This document shows positions 57,553 to 64,000 of a DNA stretch of 64,000 nt, piece by piece. The stretch is from Durusdinium trenchii (taxonomy: Eukaryota > Sar > Dinophyceae > Suessiales > Symbiodiniaceae): positions 300,812 through 364,811 of the forward strand of contig CAXAMN010026406.1 in NCBI GenBank assembly GCA_963970005.1, given 5' to 3'. The notes below the pieces were generated by a model. It did no database searches. It worked only from the letters and a program-made list of their open reading frames with translations, and was not told the DNA's origin. The position numbers and the translations under genes are program-made. Within the stretch, counting starts at the first letter, position 1. Every line of letters begins with the position of its first letter.

Positions 57553-60110
57553 TACCCTTTCTCAAGTTAGTTTAGGCATGTCCTATAGTCTGAGGCCACC
57601 GCCCCTTAAGATCTGTAAGAATTCCTAAAAACGGTCGTCCAAAAGATTGAGCCAAGATCGGTCAAGGATGTCAAGGGGCCAAAGACACGGTCACGACAGA
57701 CTTTCATGCCCTTCAAGTTTTGGAGTCTGTCACTGGAAGCGTTCACCTGTGTTTGAAGATAGCCTCTCTCAACAAAAGTAGTGCCAACATGACATGGCCC
57801 GAACAAATTCCCACGTAGGCCCCCCACATGTTTTGACTGACTGACAGCAGCGGGTGTGCCAGGATGCCATGTTAGAGTTCTGCAGATGGGTCAAGTGACT
57901 AAATGTTTGTCCATCTGTTTTCTATGCCTCGCTTAAACTCAAAACCCGACTTTCATGGCCCAGTGGTGGAAGACATGTTGCCACATGCGCTTCGGCTGCC
58001 CGGTCCAGGAGATCCTCTATCGCTTGGAGCAGCCCAAGCAGGTGCGTCCATCCCCGGGGGGTTCACACTTGCGTCACTCGCGCCAGTTTCGCGAGCGTGC
58101 GTTTTGCGTCACATCGTTCTACTAAATTTAGTGCGCCAATTCGAGCTACAGGGCCTACAGGGGTTCAAGTTAAGTAGGGGCCCAGTGGGTTTTGGTGGGT
58201 TGGTTTGACTGGTCAATGTTCCTTCGGGTCCCAAGAGGTCTTGGTTGGGGGGTCTCCTCATTCATCCTGCACTGCACACCCATACCCATATCCATCCATA
58301 TCCAGTATATCATTCAACATGCCTTGAACCAATCGGAGGTCTCAATCCTGCCGCTGCTGGCGCAATGATCCTACCATGATAGGACTAGTCCTGCAATGCG
58401 TTGCGCTGTTCTCCCTGACCGTGTTTTGTTCTTTCATGGTGCCTCTGTTCATGATTCATGTCTGTTTCACATAATTTTGTTCCGAAATGGTCCAGTACGA
58501 CGTCCACTTCCCCTCGTGGCCCATGAAGACACTTGCGGTGTCGTGTGCGTGGATTTGGTAACTTGCCTCGGATCTTCGGAAACGTGTTTCTTGACATGTT
58601 GTGGTAGATCTCCAACAGACTTGAATGAGTCCTGCCGTCCTGCTGTTCTTGTCTTGCTATTTCTTGAGGTCCATGTGTGGATCCAATGCCATACAATCAC
58701 GCACAATGTATTAAGAACCGTTTTTGACACGGAAATCTATACATATGTTGCATCGCTTTGGCTGCGTTGTTTTTGTTTTATGGCGCAAACCACCCAGTTT
58801 GGGCTATCTTGGGGCTGCTTGCCCTTTGGCCAGGTCGAATTGGATGCGTCCTACTTTGACAGCAGCTTTCAAAACCTCATGCAGCCACCGGCGCCTGGGT
58901 TGTGGCTGCGTTTGCTGATGGATCTTTGGGTTGTTTGGCATGTTGAATCTATATATTGATTTGCTCTCCTTCGCTAAAGTGTCTGAAATAAGATATGGGT
59001 TGTATCATTTGGGATTTTCCTAGGAGACAGGTGGTCGTCAATGTTGCGCCATTTGTAGATGTTTGCTGCACCATTTTCAGACCATTCAACGGTGCAGGTC
59101 CATCCCAAATCGGACCTAGAGCTGGCTTTGAGAGGTTCCCTTATCAACTGGGGAGGGTGTACAATCGGTTGACACCAATCCCAACCCATTTTGCAGTACA
59201 TTGAATCCACGGGAATGATCGGCAACAAACTCATGACTCATGTCATGACCTTGACTCATCATGTTCTTTTTCTGGCCATATTTACCCCAGGTTCAAAGCC
59301 CGCCGAGATCACCCAAGGTCCCCCAAAGATTATTTTTGCACAGATTCTTGTACCCAAGCACTTGTTGCGATAGTATGATCGCTTTCAAACTGTTTGGAGG
59401 CTTCACTTGAAGTGAAAGCAGAAGCACCCGCCGCTTGGATGGCATTGGCAGGTCAGCATTGCCCAAACTTGGCTACAGAGCCAAACGCTGGAACAAAGGC
59501 ATGTACACACCATTTCCTGTTTCAGATCACTGCCTTTCTCCACCAGGAGCTTCCGGGATTTGTTTACATATTTGGGTGCTTGAGGAACGACTCTCACTAA
59601 TTGTGTTCCCCTCATGATTGGAATCTTAACAGAATGTGGCTCTTTACGAGATGTTGGGAGATTCTTGAGTTCTGGATGGGGCAATTGGCATGCAATGGCC
59701 TATTGGAGTAGAACACTTTGGAGTGCAGCAGTTGGCAACAAAAAATTACAAAAGGATGGATCATGATGGATCCAGGCACCAAATCTGAGGTCTTTCCGCC
59801 CTTGCCGCCGATCGCCGGAGCCTTTGGGCCTTTGAAGTGTTTGCTTGGTCGGATAAGGCTCCTGGGTTTGTATCAGGCTCCTCCGATATCAACAACATTC
59901 AATGAACATTTCAGAGTATTTCAGTCACGTTGCGGGGAGACCTTCAAGCATAAGTGAGTCATGTTGCGTGGATCCTGAACCTTCCAGTGACACCTTCCAG
60001 CGTCCAGGTGGCAGTGCGTGAGAGTGAGACCAAACGAAGGAAGGCGGAGCACGGAGGCCCAGACCAGGAAGGGTGGCGGTCTCGGGATGCTCCCTGGACC
60101 AAAAGGGTTT
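57553..60110. other. no gene recognised; several short open frames
   Basis: Frames at 57903-58208 and 58396-58959 (+) are open but show no family motif. About 59405-59450 reads EVKAEAPAAWMALAG and may be an exon. Composition is mixed. I see no mobile element in it. Confidence 0.3.
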
Positions 60111-60116
60111 AAACTT

Positions 60117-60172
60117 CACTAGCGTCCTTGCTCCTAGTAGCGATGCCAGGAGCCCGTAGTAGCGTCCTTAGA
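60117..60172. repeat. TAGTAGCG 22-bp repeat, short copy
   Basis: Two full and one partial unit (CTAGCGTCCTTG, TAGTAGCGATGCCAGGAGCC, TAGTAGCGTCCTTAG) related to the array at 10098-10218. Confidence 0.6.
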
Positions 60173-60179
60173 AGGCATG

Positions 60180-61110
60180 GTCATGTAAGAGCTTAGTCTG
60201 CAAGTTACCTTACAGCCTTACCGCTACAAGCATAGTTGATGGAGATTATGCTGGCACGTCCAGTGCAAATTTTAGAAGCCGACTGTAGAGTTGAAGAGGC
60301 AGAGGAATGAATGTTGAATGTAAGCAGCAACCTGTCAGACAGGAGGGCAAAGCAGGGGTGTTGCACGAATATTGCAATGGATGCACACATCTGCAAACCA
60401 TAAAGACAGAGAACTCCAACATAGGGTTTGGTCTATTTGAGTCTATTTTTGTGCTTTTTCCAGGAGTTGTTTGGGAGGTCTCCCTGAGCTATGGTTTCCA
60501 CAACAAAGGCCACATATGTCCACAGATGGATCATATGTCATTACCTGTCAGCAGGTGGTGCCGATATTTGCCTGTCAGCTCAGCATTCCAACCCGCGTTT
60601 GGTTCCATGCTGGGGGTGCAGATGTATCCTGCGTCGCGTGAACGGGTGCTTTTTCGACATATCACCATCACAAACTGGTGAACACGTATGGTTTGGCCCC
60701 TAGAAGCTGGTGAGGGACGGCAAAAAACAGGCAACACTGGATGAATCCGGTAATTAGCATCCATCAATTTAGACCTCGGCAATGAATTGGCAATCAGGTT
60801 GGTTGCGAGGTGAAGGCTACTAGTACCACTCATGCCTCACAGTGCGGTGATATGCACAAGTTATTAAAGTAACTTGTTGGCTGGCAACAAGAAGGTCCGT
60901 GAGCAGACATGTTTTCGGAACTTCACGTCCAGCATCGTGTCCAATTGGAGTCCAATGCAATAACCCAGTCAATCACACCATCCCTAGGGATCAGGTACGG
61001 TGATTGGAGACACTGTTATGTAGGTTTGGAGGGTCCAAGCACCTTCTGAGAAGAAGGTACGGCTGGATCCCTAGGGCATACACCCGCGAAGTTTAACATC
61101 ATCAAAATAA
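60180..61110. other. no gene recognised
   Basis: Open frames of up to 124 codons (60307-60681) lack family motifs and exon-like borders. Nothing else is visible. Confidence 0.35.
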
Positions 61111-61125
61111 AAAAAAAATCTGTGT

Positions 61126-61256
61126 GGTATGTTAGCGTGAGGTGCCCTATTTGTGAAACAGCCCTGAGAGCGGGCCATGTTAGTATGGACACACTGGGGG
61201 AAACATGCTTGGAGAATTTCCCTGGTGTATGTTGCACATTGAGACTAACATGGATC
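61126..61256 (+). repeat. ATGTTAGTGT-type direct repeat, unit 1
   Basis: A 70-bp core (to about 61195) differs at about six positions from 61618-61689. Both units also carry a nearby GAGRCTAACATGGATCA (here 61240-61256). Confidence 0.7.
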
Positions 61257-61617
61257 AGAGTGGAAGGTTTTTGGTTCGATCTTGCACATGCTATGTTAGT
61301 GTCGCTGCCTGGTCGCCTGAGTTTTGTGTTCTAGGTTAAGGTTCTAGTGGAGCAATTTGTCCTTTGGTTCATTTAAGCACTACAGTAAACTACAGTACAG
61401 TATGTTACTTTTCCTTGGACTCAGGGCAAGGTTTCAGTTGACAGCTAAGCTAAGGTCCACGTGGTGGCTGATCATTGCAAAAAAGATCATTTGGTTCCAA
61501 ATTGTTTGCATACTGCATTTCCTGTCACACAGTATGAACCATCAGCCACCAGAACGAAGAGAACAAAGACATACAGCATTCCGGGAAATGAAAAAGGCCA
61601 GCCGATCATTGTTCATG

Positions 61618-61733
61618 TGGCATGTTAGTGTGAGGTGCCCTATTTGTGAAACAGTCCCGGGAGCGGGCCATGTTAGTGTGGACACACTGAGTTTGGCAGG
61701 TGCATGGAACACGGTGAGGCTAACATGGATCAT
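61618..61733 (+). repeat. ATGTTAGTGT-type direct repeat, unit 2
   Basis: Second unit of the pair, with the word CTAACATGGATCA at about 61719-61731. Further single ATGTTAG words lie at 61782 and 61933. Confidence 0.7.
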
Positions 61734-62014
61734 TTCCAGATACTGGATTCCCTGGATCTTGGCTACTTCTGACGTATTCCATGTTAGCATCTATTAGCAT
61801 CTCAAGGGTGCTGCATTTCTAGTGCACCAATCTTCATTCCGGCCTTGTGTTCTACGTTAGTCTCCGGAATCACCTTTTCCTCTCATACCGGTGCTTTCCA
61901 TATTCCCCGGGACTTCTAACGAGCAGGTGGGCCATGTTAATGAGCACTGAGAGTTGGAGCCACGTTCCATGATAAACTTCGCCGGAGTAACCACATTCAT
62001 CACTCCGCAGAGCC

Positions 62015-63347
62015 ATGAAGCGGGTGGCTGTGACAGGTGCGTTCAGCTACACGGGACGCTATTTATCGAAGCTTCTGCTGGAGAAAGGCCATTCCGTGGT
62101 GAATCTTTCGAGTCGTTCCACACCCATTGCATCATCCGGCCTCAGCAGTGAAGAAGCGCAGAGGATCAGCACCTATCCCTTGGATTTTTCCAACGAACTG
62201 CTCTTGGGTTTGAATGATTTTGAGTTTGTCCATCTAGATTTGGGGAATGATCATCTCAATTCACTGCTTGGCCATTGGGCAGATAGTTTTAGTTTGTGTA
62301 ACTCCAACCAGGCTTTTGGGAAAGGCTTTGGAAGGCTCTTCCGTTCTTTGGTGCACCTATTGGATCCGCTTCGAGCGCGGCGACACCTTCGCCGCCGCCG
62401 CCCAGCGCTGTGCTCGTCTCTTCGAAGTGGCTCGGCAAGCTGGTGTGCAGCGCATCGTGTTCACCTCGCACACGCACTCCACAGTGGATTCGCCCTTCAG
62501 CTACATCGCTGGCAAGGCCCAAGCAGTCGAGGCGCTCCGGAGCTTGGACGTGTCCTACGCCGTAGCGCGGCCTTGTGGCATCTTCGGGGACACGGCGCAG
62601 GAGTCGATTTTGATGAATAACGCCGCCTGGGTTTTGCGGCGAAGTCCACTCTTTTTGCTGGCGGGTGATGGGCAACAACGATTTCAGCCAATCCATGTGA
62701 GAGATATGGCCCAACTTCTTCTGGAACTTGGACAGTTAGACTATCCATCAGGCTCCACCCCTCCCAATGAAGAGGTGGATGCTTGTGGTCCTGATGCACC
62801 AACTGCGCTGGAACTCTTCAAACATATTGGCAGGTCTGTGGGGTCCAGAGCCATGGTGCTTGCGCCTGGGATTCTCTCAACAAGACTGGTCACGCAAATG
62901 ACGAAGCCTATCAACTGGATCACAGGAGCTTGGAGCTTGATGAATGAGGGTTGAGCAGCTCACGAATCTGAACGGTCCTGATTTGCATTTCCTTTTTAAG
63001 AACACCTTCAAATTATGATCCGTGACTTGCCAACACTGTATGTTGGTGTGCTTGTTTCTTTTGACCAACTGCTTGTTGGTAGCAGTTGGTCTGTCTGGAG
63101 AACTATCTTTTGTTCACCCGGGAAGGCCCTTGAAGGGCTCCACAAGTCGAAGAGGGCTCTACAAGTCGAAGTCGCAGGAGACATTTTGCTCGACGGTGAC
63201 GACCTTGATTTGCTCGCTTCAGGCTTAACGGTGGCCGAGAGGCCCGACGACCCCCGCATCGCAAGCAGGCGCAGCTTGATGACTTGGATCCTGTGGCGCA
63301 GTTGGGTTGGTGTTCTTTGGGGTGCTTTCATGGTAGGGCAGAGATGA
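62015..63347 (+). CDS. NAD(P)-binding atypical SDR / epimerase-like protein, three exons
   Basis: Exon 1 62015-62207 begins MKRVAVTGAFSYTGRYLSK, with the TGxxxxxG Rossmann motif. The GT-AG intron 62208-62334 joins exon 2 62335-62949, which contains CTYWIRFERGDTFAAA, GVQRIVFTSHTH, YIAGKAQAVEALRSLDVSYA, RPCGIFGD and LLAGDGQQRFQPIHVRDMA. The GT-AG intron 62950-63177 joins exon 3 63178-63347 (GDILLDGDDLDLLASGLTV). Phases agree at both junctions and the product is 325 residues, a usual length. TYW.RF, F.GKA.VE and GDG..R.QP are typical of a widespread bacterial-type NAD-dependent epimerase/dehydratase family (complex-I-39-kDa-like SDRs). The GKA Lys may serve as the SDR lysine. Substrate unknown. 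The end of exon 3 is less similar to the family than the rest, so another terminal exon is possible. Confidence 0.85.
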
Positions 63348-64000
63348 GCACATGATATTTCAGGGATTTTACTACAGTAGATGGACAAATTAATCAAACC
63401 CTAAACCACCATAGCAGACCACCACCCCCGCACCCCCGATTTCAATGTTGTCTCAGTGAAAAGATGTTTTGTTGTCAGGGGTTTGATTTGATTCGTCCAC
63501 TCAAGCCAACCTCCTTCACCAACAGGCCAACATTGAACTATGGGGGGTAGGGGGGTGAAGTCTGCAAGGGTTTGAATAATTCGTCCACCTACGGTACTGG
63601 GTTTTGACGTGTTGGGAGAAACAAATGACACGTTCGTGTCATTTGTTTCTCCCAACACGTCAGAAACCCAGTACTGTCTCAACTGTTTGGATTTGTACAC
63701 CTCCCCATGCCAGAAATATTGGTTTAACATATCGCCTTCACCTTGTTCTCAAACATCTTTGCCCATTGCATATGCTGCTTGCTGTTGAAGAGTGTGTGTC
63801 TCCTTGGTACGGTACACTTGTGTCTTTTGCGTCTGTGCCTATGTCTTTGCACCCGCTGTCAAGGAACACTAACACTTGACATATGAAGGTCAATCTTCTC
63901 TTCCGCCCAAATCATCGCGCTTTCCAGGTCCTGACAATGTGGCGTCCAAATCGCTGCGCTTGTCCAGTTCTTAACTCCGGCGTCGAAATCACTGTGTTTT
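63348..64000. other. window end, no gene recognised
   Basis: Contains the foldback at 63594-63674 and short TTTGAnTnATTCGTCCAC repeats (near 63485 and 63570). The last 100 bases hold two CGCTTTCCAGGTCC/CGCTTGTCCAGTTC-like words. Confidence 0.4.
63594..63674. repeat. 81-bp near-perfect inverted repeat (foldback)
   Basis: The arms 63594-63632 and 63635-63674 are complementary over about 39 bp with a single extra base in the right arm, and a 2-nt centre (TT). The start GTACTGGGTTT and the palindromic centre GACACGTTCGTGTC define it. Confidence 0.85.

Noticed and set aside
1..64000. dinoflagellate spliced-leader sequence or its relicts at gene starts
   Set aside because: I looked for the CCGTAGCCATTTTGGCTCAAG-type leader by eye on the + strand and saw no full or convincing partial copy.

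Overview
The window looks like nuclear DNA of a dinoflagellate, most likely a Symbiodiniaceae-type species. The evidence is: protein-coding genes split into many short exons; introns that can only be joined in frame with GC-AG or GA-AG as well as GT-AG borders; members of large hypothetical families I remember from Symbiodinium-type genomes; and every gene I could recognise lying on the + strand. Exons were found by matching reading frames to protein families by eye. No alignment or transcript was available, so borders called exact are those where donor, acceptor and codon phase all agree.

Layout. 1-7.7 kb: three members or parts of dinoflagellate multi-copy families of unknown function, the last with a 1-nt frameshift. 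7.7-17.2 kb: sparse exon-like segments (one set coiled-coil/IQ-like), an assembly gap at 9.72 kb, and a dispersed repeat at 9.9-10.6 kb. 17.8-19.6 kb: a complete three-exon small-molecule-kinase-like gene. 24.8-31.9 kb: many exon-like segments without a recognised family. 32.2-33.0 kb: a two-exon DUF674-like gene with an RS-rich linker. 33.8-38.6 kb: a renalase-like FAD oxidoreductase in about nine exons. 39.6-40.4 kb: a 774-bp non-autonomous DNA transposon with an 8-bp target duplication. 41.1-48.2 kb: a HECT E3 ubiquitin ligase catalytic region in 13 or more exons. 49.9-55.2 kb: a retroelement with split direct repeats (A1-internal-B1-A2-B2) inserted into an older dispersed repeat. 55.8-56.8 kb: more exons. 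62.0-63.3 kb: a three-exon NAD(P)-binding epimerase-like gene.

The genes look like unrelated cellular functions (ubiquitination, redox, small-molecule phosphorylation, sugar-nucleotide-type epimerase) and not one pathway. The most unusual features are in the repeats. Three copies of a dispersed element can fold into the same enclosed H-type pseudoknot; two of them have nearly unrelated stem sequences that still pair perfectly, and a second hairpin downstream also shows paired changes. One copy was split by the split-direct-repeat retroelement, whose repeats are about 99% identical although its reverse transcriptase carries an in-frame TGA and a frameshift and it has no visible tyrosine recombinase. 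A further point is that the catalytic cysteine codon of the HECT ligase appears to be split by a GA-AG intron.
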